NCBI RefSeq assembly: GCF_002754315.1
Contig: NZ_PEFE01000001.1
Span: 1,674,001 to 1,738,000, forward strand
Direction: 5' to 3'
DNA: 64,000 nucleotides
Source of the DNA: Flavobacterium sp. 11
GTDB lineage: Bacteria > Bacteroidota > Bacteroidia > Flavobacteriales > Flavobacteriaceae
Each line of letters opens with the position of its first letter. Position 1 is the stretch's first letter. The translations under genes and the position numbers were made by a program. The notes under the pieces are model-generated. The model did no database searches. It was not told where the DNA came from and worked only from the letters and a program-made list of their open reading frames with translations. Shown one piece after another: positions 36,301 to 44,811 of this stretch.

Positions 36301-36381
36301 GCTGAAAGCCCACGTACTGCTGACCAATACCAATACCCTACTCCAAAAATCGTTTCTGTAGGATTACAATTAGAATTTTAA
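33325..36381 (+). CDS. SusC/RagA-type TonB-dependent outer membrane transporter (system 2)
   Basis: 1018 residues with the same order as system 1: signal peptide (FAQ), carboxypeptidase-like domain (VSGTVTSKSDQMTMPGVNVVVQGTSRG), plug with DAGATSIYGNRGANGVIIVKTKKG, barrel ending in VGLQLEF. The N-terminus is close to that of system 1 (MKSKFTWIL / MRSKFKWIF), but the 'VVVVGYGTQKK' stretch is replaced by VIVEGYNVTKTKAKS. The barrels differ, so it is a paralogue with another substrate, not a recent copy. The susD-like gene follows 11 bases later. Confidence 0.93.
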   Translation: MKSKFTWILTLCLAFFIQFSFAQEKTVSGTVTSKSDQMTMPGVNVVVQGTSRGVQTDFNGEFSIKASVGERLVISIVGSKPVTVVVGAQNRINVQLEDDTTVLENVIVEGYNVTKTKAKSNVASVTVSSKTIEGRPNASFIQTLQAQVSGLNITSGTGQPGGNSQIIIRGTGSINGKVEPLFVIDGIPLNSDNFRSINPDDIESVSVLKDAGATSIYGNRGANGVIIVKTKKGSFDSALGVKYSSTTGFSTLQKTKYNLMNSQELLTTERAYGRGRGFTTGPNGGPMTDAQIAAAPNTDWNDYFFRTGVTQNQVLSLSAGGKNMTSFTSLGYFDQQGILKGSDLKRFSFRSNISGKSNNEKLTYSTTTSINFSRRNEANAIGTGGVNQNYVLGANNSAPYITPSEYSTSAQLFADYGTQGGTLLLTPLFLIDKLKTFENRIDELKGLINIEGGYKITKDLSIGTSIALDYTQQNLYTWQSPSAFNSLLFAGAATAPEFEDQLFERDAAITSNTRLNYNRTFNEKHTVNAGAYVEYIKAHRNGFNFRQRGLNPKTTSPGAGTGYILDGPANDRFVPTVGAFKQETGLFSYFGTADYDYDSKYGFGATIRRDASSRFAGDNRWGTFYSLSGRWNIDKEAFMQGSVINALKLRGSYGTSGNQDVLNGTYLALNNTRELYTTGVGYNGTQSFILSQLAVPDLRWETTAQANIGLDFEVFKGRLSGSFDVYRKKTTDLFIPVPLSAVNATPTINANFGALENKGVEATLNYDLIKSANGFNLTLNFNGAYNKNTILDIAGTTGLIDNGTTVIQEGVTIDEFFLTRYQGVNPANGNLLFLNAAGEITENPNPTVDRVLTGKSRIPLYQGGFGFDSSYKGFFLTTNFSYAAEVYRIDFDLQGLQNPTNNVGVFNISADLLNAWTADNRVTDIPALRAANYAAQNNSDRYLVDASYVRLRFASFGYDVPKKLLDKTPFKTVKAFVQGENLVTFSKWRGWDAESPRTADQYQYPTPKIVSVGLQLEF

Positions 36382-36392
36382 TATAAAAAGAT

Positions 36393-37874
36393 ATGAAAAA
36401 AATTAATTTTATTTTATTAGCATTGATCGTGTCATTTTTCTCTTCATGTGAAGATGCGATTGATATTATTCAGCCTGGTGAATTAGGTCCAGATGTTACT
36501 TTTCAGACCGTAGATGATTTGCAATTAGGTCTTAATGGTGTTTATGCTGCTGTTGCAGGTGAAAACGCTATAGCTTTTAGCACAGTCTTTACAGATGAAG
36601 TTGCTATTGGTTTTGCCAATGGTGGTCAAGGATTGAATGGTGGTGAATATGTTTTTAATCTAACTGCGGCCTCAGGTGATCCTTCGGCAATATGGTATTC
36701 TAATTATTCTTTAATAAATAGAGCGAATAGAGTTATCGCAGGAGCTAAGCTTGTTACTCCAACTGCTGCTAATGAAGCGGCATACAAAAACATATTGGCA
36801 CAAGCACATATATTGAGAGCTTGGGGGCATTTTGTATTGTTAAGTCATTTTACAACAAATATGGCTGATGACAGCGCCCTTGGTGTTATTAAACTTGATT
36901 TTGTACCGCTTGTTACTGATCAATTACCAAGAAATACGAATGGTGAAGTTTTTGCATTAATTAATGAAGATTTAAATTTTGTTTCTTCATTGTCTACTAA
37001 TGCAGTTAATACTTCACGTACTTTTGTTTCAACTGATTTTGTGAAAGCTTTTAGAGCTAGAATGGCAGCATACAGAGGTAAATATGCTGAAGTAACTGCT
37101 TTAGCTGATGAGTTAATTGCTGCTTATCCTTTGACTCCTAGATCAGCTACTGTAGCTACAGAAGCTACGTCGTTATATTTAAATATTTGGACTGATGTAG
37201 CTATACCTACAGCTACTCAGAATGAAGTTATTTTCAAACTAGAGCGTGTTCCTGGAAATAGATTGATAAATGCAACATGGGCATCTGTTAATAGTACTAT
37301 AAATGGTTCTCCTTTTTATGAAATGAGTACTGGTTTATACAATTTACTTAATAATCCAAATGATATCAGAAGACGTGCTTTTTTAAGTCCTTCTTCTGAT
37401 CCTGCCGGAAATAGAATTGTTATTGGTAAGTATCCTGGTTCAGGTGGTATTGTTCAATTGAATGATATTAAAATCTTTAGAACTCCGGAAATGTATTTCT
37501 TAAAAGCGGAAGCTCTTGCTGATGCTGGAAACTTTGCAGGTGTAGCTGCGCAATTACAAGCGGTTACTAATGCTAGATTTGTTGCGGGTACAGCTCCGGT
37601 TATTGCTACTCCAACTACAGCACAAGCGGCATTTGCTGAAATCTTGAAACAACGTAGAATAGAGTTGTGTTTTGAAGGGCACAGATACTTAGATTTAAAA
37701 CGTTTGGGTGTTAAAGCGGGTGTTTCTATTGATAGAGATCCAGCGGACTGTAGTATATATAATGCTTGTACTATACCAAATACTGATTATAGATTTACAA
37801 TGCCTATCCCTGTTGGTGAGCTTAGTGCTAATACTGGTATAAAAGACCAACAAAATCCTGGTTATACTAACTAA
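36393..37874 (+). CDS. SusD/RagB-type substrate-capture lipoprotein (system 2)
   Basis: 493 residues. Lipoprotein signal ending in FFSSC, TPR-like N-terminal half (YKNILAQAHILRAWGHFVLLSHF), C-terminal KQRRIELCFEGHRYLDLKRLG and the SusD-family ending KDQQNPGYTN. It is the lid of the system 2 SusC. A lipoprotein gene follows 15 bases downstream in the same unit. Confidence 0.93.
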   Translation: MKKINFILLALIVSFFSSCEDAIDIIQPGELGPDVTFQTVDDLQLGLNGVYAAVAGENAIAFSTVFTDEVAIGFANGGQGLNGGEYVFNLTAASGDPSAIWYSNYSLINRANRVIAGAKLVTPTAANEAAYKNILAQAHILRAWGHFVLLSHFTTNMADDSALGVIKLDFVPLVTDQLPRNTNGEVFALINEDLNFVSSLSTNAVNTSRTFVSTDFVKAFRARMAAYRGKYAEVTALADELIAAYPLTPRSATVATEATSLYLNIWTDVAIPTATQNEVIFKLERVPGNRLINATWASVNSTINGSPFYEMSTGLYNLLNNPNDIRRRAFLSPSSDPAGNRIVIGKYPGSGGIVQLNDIKIFRTPEMYFLKAEALADAGNFAGVAAQLQAVTNARFVAGTAPVIATPTTAQAAFAEILKQRRIELCFEGHRYLDLKRLGVKAGVSIDRDPADCSIYNACTIPNTDYRFTMPIPVGELSANTGIKDQQNPGYTN

Positions 37875-37889
37875 TTTAACTATTGTATT

Positions 37890-38657
37890 ATGAAAAAATA
37901 TTTATTAAAAATAACCGTAATTGCCCTTTTTATGGGGGTAATTGTAGGTTGTGAAAGCGAGAGTGTAGTATTTGATAATGTAAATGGCCAAGAGGGTGTT
38001 CAATTTACTACAAGAAGTTATAACATTACTGTCCCTCCTGCGGGAACAACAGTTACTATACCAGTAAGTGTTACGACAATTTCTGATGTTGCAAGAACAT
38101 TTCAAGCGGTTGCAGATGTTAAGTCAACTGGTGCAGCTGTTTCTTATTCAATAGGTGTAGCAACAATTCCCGCTGGATCTTATGAAGGAACTTTAGATGT
38201 TACTTTAAATACTAATTCTCTACAGGATGGTATAGCATATACACTACTTGTAAAACTAGTAGCACCTGCTGGAGGTTCAGCCTTTAACGATGTTGCAACT
38301 ATAAATTATAACAAAAAGGTGGTTTGTAATAATGTTGTGTTAACTGTAACTACTGATGCCTATGCAGAAGAAACTTCTTGGAAAATTAGAAATGCTGCTG
38401 GAGTAGTAGTTGCGTCAATACCTCCTGGAACATATGGACCTGCTTCATCTACTGCAAGTAGAGGAAAAGTTTATACACATAATATTAATTTACCAAACGG
38501 GAAGTATACTCTTATAATGGAAGATATTTATTGTGATGGTCAAAATGATGGTGTTTATGATGGTGGTTATAAATTAGACTGTTCTATTATTAAGCACGCA
38601 TCTGGTACTGGAGCTTACGGATGTACAGAAGTTACTGCTTTTGAAATAAACCCGTAA
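37890..38657 (+). CDS. SusCD-associated surface lipoprotein
   Basis: 255 residues. Lipoprotein signal (VIVGC, about Cys 21), an Ig/Calx-beta-like domain (about 35-145, VPPAGTTVTIPVSVTTISD...GTLDVTL), then a second domain with TTDAYAEETSWKIRNAAG and TYTLIMEDIYCDGQNDG-like Asp/Gly-rich turns and several Cys. The 'D-x-Y-x-x-E-T-S-W' pattern recurs in secreted Bacteroidota proteins. As the third gene of the system 2 operon it is probably an accessory substrate-binding lipoprotein. Confidence 0.8.
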   Translation: MKKYLLKITVIALFMGVIVGCESESVVFDNVNGQEGVQFTTRSYNITVPPAGTTVTIPVSVTTISDVARTFQAVADVKSTGAAVSYSIGVATIPAGSYEGTLDVTLNTNSLQDGIAYTLLVKLVAPAGGSAFNDVATINYNKKVVCNNVVLTVTTDAYAEETSWKIRNAAGVVVASIPPGTYGPASSTASRGKVYTHNINLPNGKYTLIMEDIYCDGQNDGVYDGGYKLDCSIIKHASGTGAYGCTEVTAFEINP

Positions 38658-38679
38658 AGAGTTTTTCAAAAAAAATAGA

Positions 38680-38718
38680 AAGAGTGTTTTGTGACTAACA
38701 AAACACTCTTTTTTTTGT
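38680..38718 (+). terminator. Terminator after SusC/SusD system 2
   Basis: AGAGTGTTTTGT-gacta-ACAAAACACTCT followed by eight T; A-run upstream. Confidence 0.9.
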
Positions 38719-38738
38719 AAATAAATAGCTGGAGTCAT

Positions 38739-38777
38739 ATCATTTATTATTGCTAACCGACAAAAATAATAAATGAT
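38739..38777. repeat. Perfect 13-base inverted repeat
   Basis: ATCATTTATTATT and AATAATAAATGAT around a 13-base loop (gctaaccgacaaa). No T-run follows, so it is not a normal terminator. Function unknown. Confidence 0.7.
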
Positions 38778-38909
38778 AATAAAAATAACTTCGGCTCTTA
38801 AAACATAAGGGGCGTTCTGTAAACGGATTAATCTACCAACTCTTATTTTAATTAATTCAGTTTGAATTCATATTGGCATTTCTTTTTTTAATTATATCTC
38901 TTAATAATA

Positions 38910-38917
38910 TATCTTTG
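38910..38917 (+). promoter_or_regulatory. -7 box of the putative porin gene
   Basis: TATCTTTG, a perfect TAnnTTTG, 41 bases before the ATG. Confidence 0.6.
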
Positions 38918-38958
38918 CTTGATTATTTTTTTTAATCGACTAATTAGATTTCTTTCAA

Positions 38959-40917
38959 ATGAGAATATTATTTTTGTTTTGTTTCTTAACATTTCCGGTT
39001 CTATTATTTTCTCAAGAGAAAAAGATTCAAAAATTGAGAATTGATAATAAATATAATAGTTCTGATTCGATTAAAAAGATAAGTGAAAAAATCGCTACCA
39101 TTGACATGTATCGTTTTATTACAATCGAAAATGATACAACTTACATAGATACTTCTCTTACCATTCAAAAAGAATACAGTCATAATTATTTGCGAAAAGA
39201 TATTTTTGGGCTTTTACCTTTTGCAAATGATGGGCAAACCTATAATACATTACAATATAGTTTAACCGATTTTTCACCTTATCCGGAATTTGGTTTTAAA
39301 GCAAAACATTTCAATTTTTTAGAAGCAAACCAAATAAGGTACAGTTCTGTAGCTACTCCTGTGACCGAATTGTATTTTAAAACTACTGTTAGAAAAGGAC
39401 AATCTGTAGATGCATTTATAACCTTGAATACTTCTGAAAATCTTAATTTTTCTATTGCATACAAAGGTTTGCGTTCAGAAGGAGAATATATTAATCAGTT
39501 ATCCAGTACTGGTAATTTTAGATTCACCACTAGTTATAACACCAAGAATAAACGCTATTTCGCTAAAGCACATTATACTTTTCAAGATATTTTGAATGAG
39601 GAAAATGGTGGAATAACAACAATAGATGATTTCGAAAGTGAAGATCCAAACTATAATAATCGCCAAAGATTTGAAGTTTATTTTTCAGATGCGAAGTCCT
39701 TTCTTAAAGGGAAAAGAATATTTTTGGACCATAATTTCAGGATAAATTCAGAAAAAGGGAATAATAACTTGTATTTAACCCATCAGTTTAATTACGAAAA
39801 TAAATTTTTTGAATACAACCAAGCTACCGTTCCATCAACAGTAGGAAACACAATTGTATATAGATTTGGGGAATCTTTTAAAAGTAGCGGGATAAATGAC
39901 CAAACGCGTTATAATAAAATGTACAATAGAGTTGGGCTGGTTTATGAGAATACTATTTTAGGTAAATTCCAGTTTTTTGCAGATGATTTTAGATCGAATT
40001 ATTATTACGACCAGATATTGATTTTTGATAATCAAAATGTGATACCAAGTTCATTCAGTCAGGAAATTAATAGTGTTGGTGGTCAATATGAATATAGAAA
40101 AAATAAATGGAATGGTAAGTTTTTATACTCAAGATCAGTAACGGCTCAGTCTTTATCAAATCTTGATGCTAAATTAGATTATGATCTTAATGACGAAACC
40201 CAATTTTCATTTCAATACCAGAACATAAATAAACTGCCAAATAGTAATTACAATCTACATCAAAGTAGTTACGTTCAGTACAATTGGTCAAATGATTTCA
40301 AGAACGAAAAAATAAATACAATTAGCGCTAATGCAATTACTCCATGGTTAGATGCAGAAGTACAATTTTCAGTTTTAAAAGATCATTTGTATTTTAATGA
40401 TGCGTCAACTTCTGAACAAGCAATCGCAAAAACACAAATAGTGGCTCCGTCACAATACGATGGGACTATAAATTACTTATCTGTAAAATTAAGTAGAGAA
40501 TTGACATTTGGAAACTTCGCTTTAGACAATACTATTTTATATCAAAAAGTAGAGCAGCAAGATGCCATTTTAAATGTTCCTGAAATAGTAACAAGAAATA
40601 CGTTTTATTACTCCAATTATTTATTCAAACGTGCTTTATTTTTGCAAACAGGAATTGTATTGAATTATTTCTCGAAATATTATGCAAGTGATTACAATCC
40701 GGTTATTGGAGAGTTTTTTGTGCAAAATGATAAACAAATTGGAAATCATCCAAACTTTGATTTTTTTATAAACGCAAAGATTCAAAGAACACGTATTTAT
40801 TTCAAAGCGGAGCATTTTAATTCGTCTCTAATGGGTAATAATTTTTATTCCTCACCAAATAATCCATCGCGTGATTTCACGATTCGTTTCGGGTTAATTT
40901 GGAACTTCTTTAATTAA
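38959..40917 (+). CDS. Putative porin, large outer-membrane beta barrel
   Basis: 652 residues. Signal peptide ending LLFSQ, then an N-terminal stretch with Ile/Lys-rich sequence and YNTLQYSLTDFSPYPEFGFKAKHFNF, which fits the 'putative porin' family of Bacteroidota. The rest is amphipathic strands with regular aromatic girdles, ending in FTIRFGLIWNFFN (terminal aromatic-x pattern for barrel insertion). It is likely a general or specific diffusion channel. It has its own promoter and no clear operon partner. Confidence 0.82.
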   Translation: MRILFLFCFLTFPVLLFSQEKKIQKLRIDNKYNSSDSIKKISEKIATIDMYRFITIENDTTYIDTSLTIQKEYSHNYLRKDIFGLLPFANDGQTYNTLQYSLTDFSPYPEFGFKAKHFNFLEANQIRYSSVATPVTELYFKTTVRKGQSVDAFITLNTSENLNFSIAYKGLRSEGEYINQLSSTGNFRFTTSYNTKNKRYFAKAHYTFQDILNEENGGITTIDDFESEDPNYNNRQRFEVYFSDAKSFLKGKRIFLDHNFRINSEKGNNNLYLTHQFNYENKFFEYNQATVPSTVGNTIVYRFGESFKSSGINDQTRYNKMYNRVGLVYENTILGKFQFFADDFRSNYYYDQILIFDNQNVIPSSFSQEINSVGGQYEYRKNKWNGKFLYSRSVTAQSLSNLDAKLDYDLNDETQFSFQYQNINKLPNSNYNLHQSSYVQYNWSNDFKNEKINTISANAITPWLDAEVQFSVLKDHLYFNDASTSEQAIAKTQIVAPSQYDGTINYLSVKLSRELTFGNFALDNTILYQKVEQQDAILNVPEIVTRNTFYYSNYLFKRALFLQTGIVLNYFSKYYASDYNPVIGEFFVQNDKQIGNHPNFDFFINAKIQRTRIYFKAEHFNSSLMGNNFYSSPNNPSRDFTIRFGLIWNFFN

Positions 40918-40953
40918 TTTCGGGCAATAATATACCTTTTAAATGTTTTTTCT

Positions 40954-41033
40954 TGGGCGTTTCCCGCGCTGTCCACTGTATCTTTACTTGCTTAAAGGAA
41001 GCAAGTAAAGGATGTCGCTACCATCACTAACGC
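40954..41033. repeat. Dispersed hairpin repeat, copy C
   Basis: CTTTACTTGC (40982-40991) pairs with GCAAGTAAAG (41001-41010), preceded by GGGCGTTTCCCGCGCTGTCC and followed by GGATGTCGCT. Shared words with copies B (GGATGTC) and D (GGGCGT, GCTGTCC on the other strand) define a family; the stem sequence differs. Confidence 0.75.
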
Positions 41034-41071
41034 AAAATTCCGTAAACCAGAATATTTTTATAACAAAATAC

Positions 41072-41079
41072 TATCTTTG
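41072..41079 (+). promoter_or_regulatory. -7 box of the cystathionine beta-synthase gene
   Basis: TATCTTTG, a perfect TAnnTTTG, 43 bases before the ATG. Confidence 0.6.
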
Positions 41080-41122
41080 TATTAGTATTTACAACAAATC
41101 ACAATCTTAAATTCAACATAAA

Positions 41123-42484
41123 ATGCGCTACGCAGAAAATATATTAGGCACAATAGGGAACACACCTTTAGTAAAACTGAATAAAGTAACTGCAGAAGTA
41201 GATGCTTTAGTACTTGCTAAGGTAGAAACTTTCAATCCGGGAAATTCTGTAAAGGATAGAATGGCAGTAAAAATGATTGAAGATGCAGAGGCTGATGGAC
41301 GATTAAAACCGGGCGGAACCATTATTGAAGGAACTTCTGGGAATACAGGAATGGGATTAGCATTAGTAGCCATTATAAAAGGATACAAACTGATTTGTGT
41401 GATTTCAGATAAACAGTCTAAAGAGAAAATGGACATCCTTCGAGCAGTAGGAGCTAAAGTAGTGGTTTGTCCTACTGATGTCGAGCCTACTGATCCACGT
41501 TCCTATTATTCAGTTTCCAAAAGATTAGCCAAAGAAACACCTAATTCTTGGTATGTGAATCAATACGATAATCCTTCAAATGCTATCGCGCATTACGAAC
41601 AAACAGGACCGGAAATTTGGGAGCAAACAGGAGGTAAAATCACTCATTTTGTTGTTGGTGTAGGAACTGGCGGAACAATTTCTGGTGTGGCTAAATATTT
41701 GAAAGAGAAAAATCCAAACATTAAAATTTGGGGAATTGATACGTATGGTTCAGTATTTAAAAAATACCATGAAACAGGAATTTTCGATGAAAATGAAATC
41801 TATTCGTATATCACAGAAGGAATTGGAGAAGATATTCTTCCCAAAAATGTTGATTTTTCTTTGATTGATGGATTTACAAAAGTAACTGATAAAGATGCAG
41901 CGGTTTATACCCGTAAAATTGCACTTGAAGAAGGAATATTTGTAGGTAATTCAGCAGGAGCAGCAATAAAAGGATTGTTGCAGCTTAAAGAACATTTTAA
42001 GCCTGAAGATGTTGTTGTCGTTCTTTTCCATGACTCAGGAAGTCGTTACGTAGGTAAAATGTTCAACGATGATTGGATGCGTGAACGTGGTTTTCTTGAC
42101 GAAGAAATTACAAAAGCCGAAGATGTAATCAAAGATCATATCGATAAACCATTGATTGTTGTGCGTACCGAGGAATTAGTTTCGCACGCTATTGAAAGAA
42201 TGCGTAAATACAAAATTTCTCAAATTCCGGTGATTGATGTTACAGGTTTTGTAGGTTCTGTTGATGAAAGTGATTTGTTTCAAAGTTATGTTGCCGATAA
42301 AAATGTTGCTGATAAGCCTATAAAAGAAGTTATGGGGAAACCATTTCCAATAGTGAAATTTGGAACTTCAATAGAAGAAGTTTCTCGATTATTTACTAAA
42401 GAGAATGAAGCAGTTTTGATTGAATTAGAAAATGGAAGTCACCATATTATTACCAAATATGATATTATTGGATCTATAAAGTAA
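41123..42484 (+). CDS. cbs: Cystathionine beta-synthase-type PLP enzyme with C-terminal CBS domains
   Basis: 453 residues. Fold-type II PLP domain (1-325): Lys in NPGNSVKDRMA, EGTSGNTGMGLA for substrate binding and GVGTGGTISGVAKYL for the phosphate. The C-terminal 120 residues form two CBS modules (VRTEELVSHAIERMRKYKISQIPVID..., then ...IVKFGTSIEEVSRLF). It condenses serine (or O-acetylserine) with homocysteine or sulfide; the CBS pair points to cystathionine beta-synthase over plain cysteine synthase. There is no N-terminal haem domain. The CBS tail may respond to an adenosyl ligand. Confidence 0.88.
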   Translation: MRYAENILGTIGNTPLVKLNKVTAEVDALVLAKVETFNPGNSVKDRMAVKMIEDAEADGRLKPGGTIIEGTSGNTGMGLALVAIIKGYKLICVISDKQSKEKMDILRAVGAKVVVCPTDVEPTDPRSYYSVSKRLAKETPNSWYVNQYDNPSNAIAHYEQTGPEIWEQTGGKITHFVVGVGTGGTISGVAKYLKEKNPNIKIWGIDTYGSVFKKYHETGIFDENEIYSYITEGIGEDILPKNVDFSLIDGFTKVTDKDAAVYTRKIALEEGIFVGNSAGAAIKGLLQLKEHFKPEDVVVVLFHDSGSRYVGKMFNDDWMRERGFLDEEITKAEDVIKDHIDKPLIVVRTEELVSHAIERMRKYKISQIPVIDVTGFVGSVDESDLFQSYVADKNVADKPIKEVMGKPFPIVKFGTSIEEVSRLFTKENEAVLIELENGSHHIITKYDIIGSIK

Positions 42485-42514
42485 AAATTTTAGAATCAAA
42501 ATATTAAAATTTTT

Positions 42515-42558
42515 AAAGCCATGAATTTGACGAGTTTATTTCGTTAAATTTGTGGCTT
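42515..42558 (+). terminator. Terminator hairpin with embedded promoter
   Basis: AAAGCCA (42515-42521) pairs with TGGCTTT (42552-42558), extended inward by AATTT/AAATT pairs. A perfect -7 box TAAATTTG (42544-42551) lies in the right arm. The hairpin would end the cbs transcript, and the box would start the exonuclease transcript. Confidence 0.65.
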
Positions 42559-42583
42559 TTCAGATTTATAACAAACATATAAT

Positions 42584-43066
42584 ATGACTTTCACTGCCAT
42601 AGATTTTGAAACCGCAACTGCATTCCATCCATGTTCGGTAGGAATTGTTACCGTTGAAAACGGAATAATTGTAGATGAGTTTGTTAGTTTAATTAAGCCT
42701 CCAAATAATCTGTATTCTCCTTTTACGATTCAAGTTCACGGGATATATCCACGTGATACGGTGAATGCAAAATCATTTGCACAAGTGTATCCTGAAATTC
42801 AAAAACGTTTGCAAAATAGAGTAGTTGTGGCTCATAATGAAAGTTTTGACAGAAATGTCCTTGCTAAATCAATGGCGCTTTATGGTTTTGATTATGCCGA
42901 TTTGAATATCGCTTCGCGTTGGGAATGCACTGTAAAAATTTACAAAGCCAAAGGATTGAAACCAACTAAATTAAGTGATTGTTGTCGAGAAATGAATATA
43001 GCTTTAAACCATCACGAAGCATTATCAGATGCTCGGGCTTGTGCCAAATTGTACATTTTGAGATAA
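42584..43066 (+). CDS. DnaQ-like 3'-5' exonuclease (DEDDh)
   Basis: 160 residues, a single exonuclease domain. Exo I AIDFET (Asp 7, Glu 9), Exo II VVAHNESFDRNVL (Asp), Exo III HHEALSDARACA (His, Asp) are all present, so it is the DEDDh type as in the epsilon subunit or RNase T. No polymerase or helicase part is attached. The stand-alone form is probably used in DNA repair or RNA trimming. Confidence 0.88.
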   Translation: MTFTAIDFETATAFHPCSVGIVTVENGIIVDEFVSLIKPPNNLYSPFTIQVHGIYPRDTVNAKSFAQVYPEIQKRLQNRVVVAHNESFDRNVLAKSMALYGFDYADLNIASRWECTVKIYKAKGLKPTKLSDCCREMNIALNHHEALSDARACAKLYILR

Positions 43067-43110
43067 CTTACCGGTTTTTTATATTGGCAAAAAAATCCGA
43101 ATTCTATTTT

Positions 43111-44784
43111 TTATTCTCCTATTAAACAACCTGAAACATTCCACGAGCTAAAGCTAGATCCTTCTGGTTTGCCTTGAGGTATTTTAATTTGTATCGTATG
43201 TTTTCCAGGTGAAAGATTTCCTAAATCAATATAAATAGGATTAGTTACTGTTCCTGGACACCAGTTGGAACGACTTAAATCAGAAGAAGATAATCCGTCG
43301 CTGAAATTTCCAGATGCGGGATTACTCAATCGATAGGAACCGCAATCCGTTCGCCATGGCGTAAATGCAAAAACTTCTTTTTCATCAACGAGTATGGTGT
43401 TTTTCTTAGGTACAAATTCATCTCCGTTTTCCCAGCCGCCGTGACCTGTGGTGATGTAGCGTAACTTGAAATTCTTAAAACCTTCGGGAACATCAAAAGT
43501 CACTTCCAATCCTTTATCGGTGTTGAACATGGTTGCGTATTGCTGGCCGGCCATTTCCATTACATTATTAGTGTTAAAAAGAGGTAATAACCATGTGTTT
43601 TTTGGCTTATTTTCTTCTTCTGGATGTATAGAAATATTCAAACTTGCCTTGTGTCCGCCTTTGTCATAATTGCCAATATTCATACCAATCCAGACCTCTT
43701 TATTGCTCAAAGCAGGAAGCATTTCTGAAATATCTTGACGGTAATATACGCTGTCTTGCCACACTTTGTTCTTCAATTGCAGCGTATTGAACTGCTTTAC
43801 GCCAAAAGGAGTAAAAAAGCGCATCAATTCTAAAAGAGGAGCGTAATTTTCTGTTCGAATCACACCTTGATATTTTTCACCATTTCCATTTTCGTATATA
43901 GGCAACGTTTTTACTCCATTTTTCAAGCCATCAAGAAATGAAATGTTTTTGTCTGTAGGAATTAAAAATACGGAACCGGTTCTATCATAAGCGTCACCGT
44001 TTGATTGCTCTGTTACATCGACAAAAATTCGATTTCCTTTTTTGATTTCTGGGATTTTTACTTTTTTGAGAATTATAGTTCCATTGGCAAAGCGTAAGAT
44101 GCTGTCATTTGATTGGGATGTATTCGAAAAGTTGATGATTTCTTTGTCAAAAACAGCAATATTGGTAAATCGACTTTTCCAGATTAAATCCTTGTACGTT
44201 AATAAATCTACTTTTCTTTGTGGAGTTTCACTTTTTCTTATTATTGGAAATTCTTTTAGGACTTCAATTTTTGTGGCAGCGGTAATATAATTCCCATTTC
44301 TAACCATTTCGAGCACTAAACCTAGATTTTGTCCTAAGATTGTTGGTGCACCTTTTACTTTTAAATCATTGGTAAACCATAATTCAATGGTATTTGAGTT
44401 GATTACTGTTTTTGCTTTTTTGCAGGCATAACCTAAAATAGTTTTGGTTTCATTGGTAATCTCAAAATTTTGTTTTGCTAATGAAAGACTATCTGTTGTG
44501 TAAATAATTTTGTTCTCATTTAGATTTGCAAACTGGTCATATCTATTGTTTTCTCTATAGATGTTGTAGTATTCGAAAGGGTATGAGGCTTTTTTATTGA
44601 ATATGGATTCAGAAGTGATTTGTGTTTTTAGTTCATTGGTAAAAACTAAAATGGGATCTTGGTTTTCAATAAGGGTTCCGTTTGAACTTCTGGTATAAGT
44701 TATTTTTATTGATTTGATATTTTTTTGAGCCAGAGCTGAAAAGACAGAACAAAAAACAAAGAATAAAATGAAGTGGTTTTTCAT
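43111..44784 (-). CDS. GLPGLI-domain + PNGase F fusion, secreted
   Basis: 557 residues with a signal peptide (ALAQ). Residues ~20-190 look like a GLPGLI-family domain (SIKITYTRSSNG..., NETKTILGYACKKAKTVINSNTIELWFTNDLKV, LGLVLEMVRNG). Residues ~200-555 match the two-domain PNGase F fold: RIFVDVTEQSNGDAYDRTGSVFLIP carries the family's Asp region, and GHGGWENGDEFVPKKNTILVDEK, TDCGSYRLSNPASGN, LSRSNWCPGTVTNPIYIDLGNL and SFSSWNVSGCLIGE complete it. PNGase F cleaves N-glycans from asparagine. The fused GLPGLI part is unusual. There is no T9SS tail. Confidence 0.85.
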   Translation of the reverse strand: MKNHFILFFVFCSVFSALAQKNIKSIKITYTRSSNGTLIENQDPILVFTNELKTQITSESIFNKKASYPFEYYNIYRENNRYDQFANLNENKIIYTTDSLSLAKQNFEITNETKTILGYACKKAKTVINSNTIELWFTNDLKVKGAPTILGQNLGLVLEMVRNGNYITAATKIEVLKEFPIIRKSETPQRKVDLLTYKDLIWKSRFTNIAVFDKEIINFSNTSQSNDSILRFANGTIILKKVKIPEIKKGNRIFVDVTEQSNGDAYDRTGSVFLIPTDKNISFLDGLKNGVKTLPIYENGNGEKYQGVIRTENYAPLLELMRFFTPFGVKQFNTLQLKNKVWQDSVYYRQDISEMLPALSNKEVWIGMNIGNYDKGGHKASLNISIHPEEENKPKNTWLLPLFNTNNVMEMAGQQYATMFNTDKGLEVTFDVPEGFKNFKLRYITTGHGGWENGDEFVPKKNTILVDEKEVFAFTPWRTDCGSYRLSNPASGNFSDGLSSSDLSRSNWCPGTVTNPIYIDLGNLSPGKHTIQIKIPQGKPEGSSFSSWNVSGCLIGE

Positions 44785-44803
44785 GGTAATAGAGTTAGGA
44801 ACG

Positions 44804-44811
44804 CAAATATA
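44804..44811 (-). promoter_or_regulatory. -7 box of the PNGase F fusion gene
   Basis: On the minus strand TATATTTG, a perfect TAnnTTTG, 20 bases before the ATG. Confidence 0.55.

Larger units (their letters stand above)
38658..38958. other. 301-base spacer with a terminator, a 13-base inverted repeat and a -7 box
   Basis: Holds the terminator at 38680-38718, an unexplained perfect inverted repeat at 38739-38777 and a TATCTTTG -7 box (38910-38917). No coding frame is visible. Confidence 0.7.

Noticed and set aside
26099..38657. Polysaccharide utilisation locus
   Set aside because: SusC/SusD pairs are present but no carbohydrate-active enzymes or a hybrid two-component/ECF regulator, so glycan use is not supported.
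38739..38777. Inverted repeat as transposon ends
   Set aside because: The arms are separated by only 13 bases and there is no transposase or target duplication.
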